Source of the DNA: Bifidobacterium pseudocatenulatum DSM 20438 = JCM 1200 = LMG 10505
GTDB lineage: Bacteria > Actinomycetota > Actinomycetes > Actinomycetales > Bifidobacteriaceae
Direction of reading: 5' to 3'
Length of the DNA: 64,000 nt
Assembly (NCBI RefSeq): GCF_001025215.1
Contig: NZ_AP012330.1
Location: 186,001-250,000, forward strand
Positions 16,809 through 24,720 of the stretch are shown in pieces (the first letter of the stretch is position 1; each line of letters opens with the position of its first letter). A program made the position numbers and the translations under genes. The notes under the pieces were generated by a model that was given only the letters and a program-made list of their open reading frames with translations, was not told the origin of the DNA and made no database searches.

Positions 16809-17429
16809 ATGTCGAAGGCATCAGAAGAAGCGCAGAAGCAGTTGGACCGTATCGTGGCGTTGGGCTACCCGGATGTGGCCGATATGTCGGCCGCCGCGTT
16901 CCGTGCTTTGGCGCGCCCGCTCATCCGTGCGTTGGAGGATTCCGATTTGGGCACGCAGATTCTGTTGGTGCCTACGCGCGAGTTGGTTTCCCCGGAATCG
17001 TTGATCGCGCGTACGTCGATCAACCGTATGGCTGGTTTCACCACGATGCCGCCGCGCGATATCGCCAGTTTTCTTCCGCAGGATGGTTTCGAACCTCCGG
17101 AAGGTCCGTTTTACCTGGTGGTCGAGCCGCATACGGGAACGTGCTACATCAATCGAGAGCCCGATGTGGCGCGCAAGCTGATCGATTCCGACGAGCGTTT
17201 GCCGCTTACGTTGGAAGAGGGTCTTGCGATTGCCACGCAGCATCCGGAATGGTTGTTGGAGAAGAACGGTTTCAATTTGTTGGGATCGCGTTCCGCGGAT
17301 GGTCGTGTGCCGAGTATTTGGATGAGCCAGAATGCGCCTCGATTGGGTGCGGTATGGCCGAATTCCCGTCATACTTGGCTTGGCAACGCGTTTTGCGTGT
17401 CTCGTCGCGGCGTCAGCCTGTTCCATTGA
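16809..17429 (+). CDS. DUF5701-family protein
   Basis: A 206-residue soluble protein of unknown function: MSKASEEAQKQLDRIVALGYPDVA, a central FYLVVEPHTGTCYINREPDVARKLI, and a C-terminal stretch GNAFCVSRRGVSL. The layout fits the family I know as DUF5701, widespread in Actinobacteria; no catalytic motif is evident. The ATG at 16809 lies 7 nt after a TACACT -10 element (16796-16801) and has no ribosome binding site, which suggests a leaderless mRNA. An upstream in-frame ATG at 16752 is rejected because it would precede that promoter. Confidence 0.7.
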   Translation: MSKASEEAQKQLDRIVALGYPDVADMSAAAFRALARPLIRALEDSDLGTQILLVPTRELVSPESLIARTSINRMAGFTTMPPRDIASFLPQDGFEPPEGPFYLVVEPHTGTCYINREPDVARKLIDSDERLPLTLEEGLAIATQHPEWLLEKNGFNLLGSRSADGRVPSIWMSQNAPRLGAVWPNSRHTWLGNAFCVSRRGVSLFH

Positions 17430-17529
17430 TGTTCTGCTGATATTTCGCAGATTTTCCACAGATTTTCCGCATTCCACAGATTGGCGATTGTCCGACTGTT
17501 GCGACGGCCACGCCTTGCGGCGGTCGCGC

Positions 17530-19125
17530 CTAGCGCTTGAATAGTTTGGCGATGGCGTGGCCGGCTGCGGCGCACATTACCGATCCGATGCCCAGCAGTG
17601 TGGCGGTGACCTGCGGGCGGCGCAATTCGTTGCGGATGCCGATCAGATCGGTCACGCAATGGTCTTCGAAGAACACACGCAATTCGTTGCTGGAGTAGCG
17701 CCCGATCAAGTCGCCCCACGTGAGCATGCGCGTCACGTAGCTGACCGGATTGTTTTCGCGGAATTCGAACAGTCGAATGCCTCGCAGCCGCGATTTCGGA
17801 CCATAGCATTCAAAGCCGCAGGTCGGCGCGTAGCCAAGATCAATGTCATGCACGTGCCCGACGAACGCGTTCTTGTGGTCATGCCCGCAGAACAGCGCGA
17901 AATAGCCGCCCGCATCGCGCAATGCCTGCACTTCGCCAACGTTCTCATCCGCACAGCCGATCGCCTCGCCAAGCCTCGAGCCAGGTCTGCACACGTCACG
18001 ATTCAACACATAGCAATGCCCTGCGAACGTTCGCGCACCCTCCACCGCATTCGGCGTGTATGCGGGCACTTCGCGCAGGCAATCGTAGAACTCCTGCGGC
18101 GGAATATGCTGGAACGCGATCGCCGGAACCGCCAAACCGTCGCCATTGCGCTCGCCCAACTCGCGTTGCACTTGCTTCAGCCATTCGATCGCTTCCGGCG
18201 AAGGCGTGCCATAGCCGTCGGAATCGGCCAAATCCCATCCGCGCGAATTCGACGCGTATTTTGCGTAGGATGTCAGCGATTCCCGTCCTCCGGCAGCATT
18301 GCCAACAGTATTGCCGGATTTACCAGTATCTCCAACATGCTCGCAATCGTTGGAAATACCGCGATTGCCGTCAAACGCATTATCCGCATAGTCGCCGGAA
18401 TTTACCATCATCACGCTCATCGCAATGCGTCCCGACCCGTCGGAAGCCTCGATCGGAATCGCAAACGTGCCTGGTTCGAGCGCCAAAGGAGACGACCCGG
18501 CAACGGGATTCATGCAACCGGAAAACTCTCGGTAGAGGTCATCCTGTTCGTCGGCGAGAATGCCGCACTGGAAATCGTGGTTGCCGTAGGTTGCCGCGAA
18601 GGGGATTCGCGCTTCCAATGCAGGTCCGAGGAATGCTGCGAACGTGTCTCGTACTTTCTGCCGCGTGCTGTCGAGTATGGTCGCGGCGGTCGCGCGATTG
18701 ATGGATTGCGCCCATGATTCAAGCTTGTTGGCGGATCCGTTGCGCCCGTCGCGTTTGTTGCGTTTCACGAGTTTCGGCGAGTCGGTGCCGATGCCGTCGA
18801 TCATCCAATTGTCGTCGGTCGGGGGCTGTTCGAGCAACGCTTTGGTGAAGGGATGTCGTTTGATGCCGCGGATTTTCGCTTCGATTTCGGTGACCGCGCG
18901 TATGTGTGTGCCCGGCTGCTCTCCGCGACGGCGCAGGAACGTGTCGATGTACGCGGGGTCGTATCCGCGAATCTGGTCGCCGGTGAAGACGATCAGATTG
19001 GGATGCGTTTTCTTGATGGCGGCTTCGATGAGACGGATCGTGTCTTCGCGCACGTTTGGTCCGTCCTGAATATCGGCCATCTGCAGCACACGGAAGGTGC
19101 CGTCGCTGTTGAATCGCAAGGTCAT
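17530..19125 (-). CDS. Calcineurin-like metallophosphoesterase
   Basis: About 531 residues. Metal-binding motifs of the calcineurin-like fold are present in order: VLQMADIQDGP (D-x-x-D variant near the N-terminus), LIVFTGDQIRG (GDxx), FAATYGNHDFQ (GNHD), AIAFQHIPP (H) and ALFCGHDHKNAFVG (GHDH). The pattern resembles purple-acid-like phosphodiesterases, but the substrate is unknown. There is no signal peptide; the final 25 residues (VTATLLGIGSVMCAAAGHAIAKLFKR) form a hydrophobic helix that could anchor it. The start may be ATG 19125 or GTG 19134; neither has a clear ribosome binding site. It is convergent with the DUF5701 gene. Confidence 0.85.
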   Translation of the reverse strand: MTLRFNSDGTFRVLQMADIQDGPNVREDTIRLIEAAIKKTHPNLIVFTGDQIRGYDPAYIDTFLRRRGEQPGTHIRAVTEIEAKIRGIKRHPFTKALLEQPPTDDNWMIDGIGTDSPKLVKRNKRDGRNGSANKLESWAQSINRATAATILDSTRQKVRDTFAAFLGPALEARIPFAATYGNHDFQCGILADEQDDLYREFSGCMNPVAGSSPLALEPGTFAIPIEASDGSGRIAMSVMMVNSGDYADNAFDGNRGISNDCEHVGDTGKSGNTVGNAAGGRESLTSYAKYASNSRGWDLADSDGYGTPSPEAIEWLKQVQRELGERNGDGLAVPAIAFQHIPPQEFYDCLREVPAYTPNAVEGARTFAGHCYVLNRDVCRPGSRLGEAIGCADENVGEVQALRDAGGYFALFCGHDHKNAFVGHVHDIDLGYAPTCGFECYGPKSRLRGIRLFEFRENNPVSYVTRMLTWGDLIGRYSSNELRVFFEDHCVTDLIGIRNELRRPQVTATLLGIGSVMCAAAGHAIAKLFKR

Positions 19126-19323
19126 GATGCTCACTGTAATGCGGCAAATTTGGATATGAGGTGAAAAAGAGACGAAAATCGTGGTCTGTCCGTCATATGG
19201 CGGAATGCCGGCGATATATGGGATTGGTTGCCGCTACTATGGGCGGCAGTGCAGGTAGGTAACATGCATGTAACAATGTGGGCCGGCAGAAGGCTTGCCC
19301 AGCTTTACAGATAAGGAGGAGTG

Positions 19324-21234
19324 ATGGGTCAGGATCAATCTTCAGTGTTTGATCTCGCGGCAGTCGCAGCGGCGTCCAACGGAGGGAACAACGACCCGCT
19401 GCTGCCTCCGGCGCGTTATATTGGAGCTCCGCAAAAGCCCAGCAAGATGCCGTACAACAAGTACGTCGCATACGATAAGCAGGTGCCGTTTGATTACCCG
19501 GAGCGTACGTGGCCGGGCAAGCGACTGCAGCGTGCACCGCGTTGGTGTTCCGTCGATCTTCGTGACGGCAACCAGGCCCTCGTCAACCCGATGGATTCCG
19601 AGCGCAAGCTGCGTTTCTGGAATCTGCTGGTGTCGTTGGGCTTCAAGGAGATCGAGGTCGGCTTCCCGTCGGCTTCTGAAACCGATTACGATTTCATTCG
19701 TATGCTGATCGAGCGTGAGCTCATTCCTGACGATGTTACGATCGTGGTGCTGACGCAGGCTCGCGAGCACCTGATTCGCAAGACTTACGAGTGCCTGAAG
19801 GGTGCCAAGCGCGCCGTCGTGCACTTCTATAACTCCGTGTCCGTGCTGCAGCGTGAGGTCGTGTTCCGCAAGGATAAAGCCGGCATCAAGAAGCTCGCCA
19901 CCGACGCGGCCACCCTGTGCAAGGAGCTTGAGGGCGAGGCCCAGGGCATCGACCTGTATTACGAGTATTCTCCGGAATCCTTCACCGGCACCGAGCCGGA
20001 GTACGCCGTTGAGGTGTGCAATGCGGTGATCGACGTCATCAAGCCGACTCCGGAGCATCCGATGATCATCAATCTGCCGGCAACGGTGGAAATGACCACT
20101 CCGAACGTGTTCGCCGATCAGGTGGAATACGTGTCGAACAATCTGGTGCCGCGCGACGCCGTGGTGCTGTCGCTGCACCCGCACAACGATGAGGGCATGG
20201 GCGTGGCCGCCACCGAGTTGGCCGTGCTTGCCGGTGCCGATCGTGTCGAAGGCTGCCTGCTGGGCAACGGCGAGCGCACCGGCAACGTCGATCTGGTCAC
20301 GCTTGGTCTGAACTTCCTCACGCAGGGCATCGATCCGCAGATCGATTATTCCAACGTTCCTGAGATTCGCAAGACGGTTGAGTACTGCAACCAGCTGAAG
20401 ATTTCCGAGCGTCACCCGTATGCCGGCAATTTCGTGTTCACCGCCTTCTCCGGTTCTCACCAGGATGCCATCAAGAAGGGTCTTGAGGCTCGTCAGGTGG
20501 CCGCCGATCGTGCCGGTGCCGATTTGGACAGCTTCGTGTGGCTGGTGCCGTACCTGCCGATCGATCCGAAGGATATCGGCCGCACGTACGAGGCCATCAT
20601 CCGCGTGAACTCCCAGTCCGGCAAGGGCGGCATGGCCTACCTGCTGAAGACCAACCACAATCTTGATCTGCCGAAGCGTCTGCAGGTCGAGTTCGACAAG
20701 GTTGTGCAGGCGTACGCCGATGAGACCAAGAAGGAAGTCAAGGACGAGGATATTTGGCGTCTGTTCAAGGACGAGTATCTGCCGGTCGAAGAGTCCGGCG
20801 CTACTGCGGCTGGTGCCGTGGTCGGCGACAGCAAGGACGACTCCCTCGAGCAGTGGGGCCGTCTGAAGCTGCTGAAGGTGTCGGTGTCGTCCGGTGAAGA
20901 TGGTTCCGATACCGTGCTGAAGGCCAGGATTCTTGACCGTGGCGTGAACGTCGGCGTTGATGAGCCGGTGGAGCGTGAGGTTTCCGGCATGGGCAACGGC
21001 CCGCTTGCCGCTTTCCTGAACGCGCTGAGCAACTTCGGCATCGAGGCTTCCGTGATGGATTACGTGGAGCACACCATGTCCGTCGGCACCGACGCCATGG
21101 CCGCCTCCTACGTGGAATGCCAGATCGGTGAGGAAGAGGATCCGCGGATCGTGTGGGGCGTCGGCATTGACACGTCCATCGTCACCAGCTCGCTGAAGGC
21201 CATTATTTCGGCCATCAACCGTTCCGAGCGCTGA
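19324..21234 (+). CDS. leuA: 2-isopropylmalate synthase
   Basis: A 636-residue enzyme that condenses acetyl-CoA with 2-oxoisovalerate, the committed step of leucine synthesis. Seen: RWCSVDLRDGNQALVNPM (catalytic Arg-Asp), EIEVGFPSASETDYDFIR, LHPHNDEGMGVAATELAVLAG (HxHND metal ligands), EGCLLGNGERTGNVDLVTL, and the C-terminal regulatory LeuA domain beginning LKLLKVSVSSGEDGSD. The N-terminal extension (PQKPSKMPYNKYVAY) and length are those of the actinobacterial LeuA type 2. The ATG at 19324 sits behind AAGGAGG (19313-19319). I looked for a T-box or leader peptide upstream and saw none. Confidence 0.96.
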   Translation: MGQDQSSVFDLAAVAAASNGGNNDPLLPPARYIGAPQKPSKMPYNKYVAYDKQVPFDYPERTWPGKRLQRAPRWCSVDLRDGNQALVNPMDSERKLRFWNLLVSLGFKEIEVGFPSASETDYDFIRMLIERELIPDDVTIVVLTQAREHLIRKTYECLKGAKRAVVHFYNSVSVLQREVVFRKDKAGIKKLATDAATLCKELEGEAQGIDLYYEYSPESFTGTEPEYAVEVCNAVIDVIKPTPEHPMIINLPATVEMTTPNVFADQVEYVSNNLVPRDAVVLSLHPHNDEGMGVAATELAVLAGADRVEGCLLGNGERTGNVDLVTLGLNFLTQGIDPQIDYSNVPEIRKTVEYCNQLKISERHPYAGNFVFTAFSGSHQDAIKKGLEARQVAADRAGADLDSFVWLVPYLPIDPKDIGRTYEAIIRVNSQSGKGGMAYLLKTNHNLDLPKRLQVEFDKVVQAYADETKKEVKDEDIWRLFKDEYLPVEESGATAAGAVVGDSKDDSLEQWGRLKLLKVSVSSGEDGSDTVLKARILDRGVNVGVDEPVEREVSGMGNGPLAAFLNALSNFGIEASVMDYVEHTMSVGTDAMAASYVECQIGEEEDPRIVWGVGIDTSIVTSSLKAIISAINRSER

Positions 21235-21263
21235 TTTCCGCGGGTTTTCGGTTCTCGTAGCTG

Positions 21264-21304
21264 AAGGGCTTGTGATGTACTTGCGAGTACGTCACAAGCC
21301 CTTT
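21264..21304 (+). terminator. Terminator of leuA
   Basis: AAGGGCTTGTGA...GTCACAAGCCCTTT with inner GTACT/AGTAC makes a stem of about 16 bp followed by a T-rich stretch. Confidence 0.8.
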
Positions 21305-21377
21305 GCTTTTTGATTTCATAGGATTCCCGAGTTTCCGGATTTTCCAGTTTTTCCGGATTATTCGGAAACTCGGAAAT

Positions 21378-23036
21378 TCAGGATTGCGATCCCCAAATGC
21401 AGACATTGTTGCCGATTGCGGAGAACGTCATGACCGGCTTGCCGTCGATCTCGCGGGGGAGTGTTGCGAACCGTGCAATGTAGGTCACGTCGTCCAATCG
21501 GATTTCCGCGTCGCTTGCGCAACAGTTGAATCCGTTCACGGCGCCGGAAAGCGGTTTCCACGATCCGCAGGTGATCGGCCCGTCCGTCGACCTCGGCAGA
21601 TTCGCGTCGGGAGTATCGAAGAAACTTACGATTTCACCCCGGGTGATCCGCCCGTCCTCATGGAACGTATATCGCGTCGGACGATTGATGCCAACGTACG
21701 TGCCATCATCCTCTTGCTTGCCGTTGAAGAACGTATGCTGATCATGCAGTACAACGTTGTAATCGCCTGTGAGATCGGCAATGCCGGTCGGCGCGACGGC
21801 AACGGAACCGCGGTATTCGTATGGTGCCGCAACCAGCCAGCCGTCGGAAGTCGGCAGTAATTCGCGTACGTGAGATTCGTAATCTTCATCATCGCCCTCG
21901 CTAAAGCGTTCCGCGAAACGGGTGTGGTAGACGAGGAACATGCGACCGTCCTTCGACCGACGAATGGCGGAATTATGCCCCTGCGAGACTTCGACATCGG
22001 CAAGTTCTGCCGGACCGCCATCCCACTGTACGGAAGACGTCAATCGAATGCCGGTGCCGCGCTCCTGATTGTCGGGAATCTCACCGTACGAAATCGCGGG
22101 ATTGCCGTTCTGGTCCACGTACGGGCCAAGCAGCGATTTTGAACGGAACAGACGAATCTGATATCCGCCGGTGCGCCCAAGCCAGCCGTACGACATGAAC
22201 AGATACCACCATCCGTTTTCACGAATGAAGTACGATCCTTCGCCGGAATTCCAGTAGCCTCCGGCCACTTTCACGCCGTAATAAGGATCGGAGGAATCCT
22301 TGACCAGCGGGTATCGCACGGAATAATCACGCAAGCCGGTTTCCGGATCGAGCTTGAACATCCAGATGCCGCCGAACCATGAACCGAAACTCATCCACAT
22401 TTCGCCGTGTTCGCACAATGCGGGCGCCGCGTCGATGGCGTTGATGCGCGTGTCTTTGAGCGACAGGTAGCGGGTCAGGTCATATCCGACGGTGCCATCG
22501 GTTTTGGGCTCAAGTTCCAGCACTTTCGGCACGTCGGTGTTCCACAGGTTGCTCTCGTCGAAACCGGAATATACCACCGGCCCCACGTACGTCCAGTCGC
22601 CGTCCACATGGTCGGCGGTCAACAGCACGATCACCGAGCGGAACTGGTCGCCGTTCACCGACAGGTACATGCACCACTTGCCCATGGTCTCGTTCCAGAT
22701 CACGTCGGGCGCCCACGTGTTGCCGAGCAGGTCGGGATTGGAATCCTGTTTCGGCCATGCCTGCCAAATATCGCCGAGCAGCGCGTACGGGTCGCGGCTC
22801 AGATTGTTATCGAACCGCTCCCAATGCACCATATCCGTGCTGCGCGCGCACCGACGATGCGTGCCGAACAGATAGTAGACACCGTTTTCCTCGACGATTG
22901 CGGGATCGTGCACGGCCACCCGACCGTTGGCGAGCGTGTGCTCGATGCCGTTGGGCGAGGTGGCCGGTGCCGCAGATAGTGGTTCTGCAGACGATTGCAC
23001 TGCAGCATTCACGGTTGTTGTGCCGTTTTCACTCAC
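21378..23036 (-). CDS. GH43 glycoside hydrolase without signal peptide (arabinanase-like)
   Basis: About 552 residues. A five-bladed propeller of family GH43 begins at RVAVHDPAIVEENGVYYLFGTH (catalytic base Asp in HDP), continues through WAPDVIWNETMGKWCMYLSVNG and has the general acid Glu in WNSGEGSYFI; a C-terminal beta domain (about residue 440 on) ends CIWGSQS. It is a clear paralogue of the lipoprotein directly upstream, with long identical strings (APDVIWNETMGKWCMY, YVGPVVYSGF). Here there is no signal peptide, so a cytoplasmic enzyme is expected. A GTG at 23036 overlaps the upstream stop by 4 nt (GTGA) with TGGGGGT before it; an in-frame ATG at 23057 is the alternative. The likely role is cleavage of arabino-oligosaccharides, inferred from family and neighbours. 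Confidence 0.82.
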   Translation of the reverse strand: MSENGTTTVNAAVQSSAEPLSAAPATSPNGIEHTLANGRVAVHDPAIVEENGVYYLFGTHRRCARSTDMVHWERFDNNLSRDPYALLGDIWQAWPKQDSNPDLLGNTWAPDVIWNETMGKWCMYLSVNGDQFRSVIVLLTADHVDGDWTYVGPVVYSGFDESNLWNTDVPKVLELEPKTDGTVGYDLTRYLSLKDTRINAIDAAPALCEHGEMWMSFGSWFGGIWMFKLDPETGLRDYSVRYPLVKDSSDPYYGVKVAGGYWNSGEGSYFIRENGWWYLFMSYGWLGRTGGYQIRLFRSKSLLGPYVDQNGNPAISYGEIPDNQERGTGIRLTSSVQWDGGPAELADVEVSQGHNSAIRRSKDGRMFLVYHTRFAERFSEGDDEDYESHVRELLPTSDGWLVAAPYEYRGSVAVAPTGIADLTGDYNVVLHDQHTFFNGKQEDDGTYVGINRPTRYTFHEDGRITRGEIVSFFDTPDANLPRSTDGPITCGSWKPLSGAVNGFNCCASDAEIRLDDVTYIARFATLPREIDGKPVMTFSAIGNNVCIWGSQS

Positions 23037-24619
23037 TTCTGCGACCCCCAAATGCACAGATTGTTTGTGCCCAGAGCGCTGAAGGTCATGACTGCCTTGC
23101 GATCCTTGTCTCGCGGAAGCTTGTCGAACGCGCCGGAATACGTGACTTCGCCCTCGTTGCCGGTGAGCTTAAGCGTCATCTGGTTGGCGCCTTCCACGGC
23201 CTCCCAAGTGCCCGTCTGGTCGCCGGTCACGGTGCCGTCTTCCTTCAGGGTGATGTTGATGGGCTTGTTCACGCCGCGATAGACGGTGCTCGTCTTATCG
23301 GTGACCTTCTTCGGGCCCTTGAAATAGCTGGACTTGTCGTGCGTCACCATCTCGTAATCGCCGGCGATGTCGGCGGTCTTGTAGCCCTTCTTGTCGGCCT
23401 TGGTGCCCGTGTATTCGTACGGTGCGGCCACCAGCCATCCGTCGGCGGTCGGCAGCAGCTCGTGCACGCGCACCTCATGCTTTTCGCCGGAACCGGAGAA
23501 ACGGGTATGGTACACGAGGTAAGCGGTGCCGTCGTCGTCAACGAACGCGGAATTGTGGCCCTGGGAGACCTCGATGTTCGCGTTGTCGTTGCCGCTCCAC
23601 TGGATCGAGCTCATCAGGCGCTCGCCGATGTCGCTTTGCCAGTTGTTGCCGATGGCCTTGGTGGAAATCGCGGTGTTGCCGGCTTCGTCAACGTACGGGC
23701 CGGTGATGTCCTTGGAGCGGAACATGCGGATCTGGTAGCCACCGGTCTGCTGCAGCGCGCCGTAGGAGGCGAATAGATACCAGTAGCCGTTGTCGTGCAG
23801 CAGGTAGGAGCCTTCGCCGGAGTTGCCGAAGCCGCCGCCGAGCTTCACGCCATAGTAGGCGTCGGACTTGTTCGCTTCGGTGGGGTAGGTGGAGTTGTAG
23901 TCGCGCAGGCCGGTCGCCGAGTCGAGCTTGAACATCCACATGCCGCCGAACCAGGAGCCGAAGGTCATCCACATGTCGCCGTTGTCATCGGTTTTCACGC
24001 ACGGGTCGATGGCGTTGATGCCGGTGTCGGTCTGCGAGGTGTAACGGGTGATGTCGGCATCCTCGCCAAGCACCTGCGGCACGTCGGTCTTCTTCACGTT
24101 CACGCGTTCGAAGCCGGAATAGACCACCGGGCCAACGTACGTCCAATCGCCTTCGATGTCGTCGGCGGTGAGCAACACGATCACAGAACGGTAGTTCGCG
24201 CCGTTGATCGACATGTACATGCACCACTTGCCCATGGTCTCGTTCCAGATCACGTCCGGTGCCCACATGTTGCCTTTGACGTCAGGATTGGAGGACTGCT
24301 TCGCCCAGCCGTCCCAAATGTCTTTGAAGATCTTCTCGTAGTCGGTGCTCAGATTGTTGGTGAAGGTGCTCCAGTTGATCAGATCGTCGCTTTTGAGCCA
24401 AGCGCGATGCGAGCCGAAAATATAGTATTTTCCGTTGGCTTTGACGATGGAGGGATCATGCGATTCGCCGCGCTTGATGCTGGCGGTGCTGGTTTCGGCT
24501 TTCGACGATGCGGACGATTGCTTCGTCGAATTGCCGGAGCATCCGGCGAGCGTTCCGACCAGCATGGCTGCGGCGATGATGCCTGCCGCGATCTGCTTTG
24601 CTGTTGTACGGAATTTCAT
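23033..24619 (-). CDS. GH43 lipoprotein (extracellular arabinanase-like)
   Basis: A 528-residue lipoprotein: MKFRTTAKQIAAGIIAAAMLVGTLAGCSGN carries a signal peptide and lipobox LAGC. The mature part has a Ser/Lys linker and then the GH43 propeller with HDPSIVKANGKYYIFGSH (base), NMWAPDVIWNETMGKWCMY, GSWFGGMWMFKLDSATGLRDY and FGNSGEGSYLL (acid), followed by a C-terminal beta domain ending CIWGSQK. The pattern matches two-domain endo-1,5-alpha-arabinanases (GH43_4/5-like); the substrate is inferred. It is the first gene of a minus-strand pair, divergent from the GH43-type gene at 24721, with paired LacI operators in the shared 100-bp intergenic. A GGAAGGGGAAAA ribosome binding site precedes the ATG. 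Confidence 0.88.
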   Translation of the reverse strand: MKFRTTAKQIAAGIIAAAMLVGTLAGCSGNSTKQSSASSKAETSTASIKRGESHDPSIVKANGKYYIFGSHRAWLKSDDLINWSTFTNNLSTDYEKIFKDIWDGWAKQSSNPDVKGNMWAPDVIWNETMGKWCMYMSINGANYRSVIVLLTADDIEGDWTYVGPVVYSGFERVNVKKTDVPQVLGEDADITRYTSQTDTGINAIDPCVKTDDNGDMWMTFGSWFGGMWMFKLDSATGLRDYNSTYPTEANKSDAYYGVKLGGGFGNSGEGSYLLHDNGYWYLFASYGALQQTGGYQIRMFRSKDITGPYVDEAGNTAISTKAIGNNWQSDIGERLMSSIQWSGNDNANIEVSQGHNSAFVDDDGTAYLVYHTRFSGSGEKHEVRVHELLPTADGWLVAAPYEYTGTKADKKGYKTADIAGDYEMVTHDKSSYFKGPKKVTDKTSTVYRGVNKPINITLKEDGTVTGDQTGTWEAVEGANQMTLKLTGNEGEVTYSGAFDKLPRDKDRKAVMTFSALGTNNLCIWGSQK

Positions 24620-24648
24620 TTTTCCCCTTCCTTGCGGATGACATTGAT

Positions 24649-24690
24649 TTGTACAACGATGTAATTTCTTGTATAGTGTACAACGTTGTA
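24649..24690 (+). promoter_or_regulatory. Promoter with paired LacI operators (divergent GH43 genes)
   Basis: TTGTAC (24649-24654), 17 bp, TATAGT (24672-24677). Operator TACAACGATGTA lies at 24652-24663 over the -35/spacer, and the perfect palindrome TACAACGTTGTA at 24679-24690 just after the -10; centres are 27 bp apart. Binding would block the plus-strand gene at 24721 and probably also the divergent gene ending at 24619. Confidence 0.75.
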
Positions 24691-24720
24691 AAGAAAAGTC
24701 GAATCATAAGGGGTTTCTCG

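Noticed and set aside
17450..17485. TTTTCCACAGA motifs as a third DnaA cluster
   Set aside because: Each differs from the consensus box and lacks the 30-bp spacing and flanks of the two real modules.
19141..19323. T-box or leader-peptide attenuator upstream of leuA
   Set aside because: No T-box core motif, no Leu-rich short frame and no terminator/antiterminator pair could be found.
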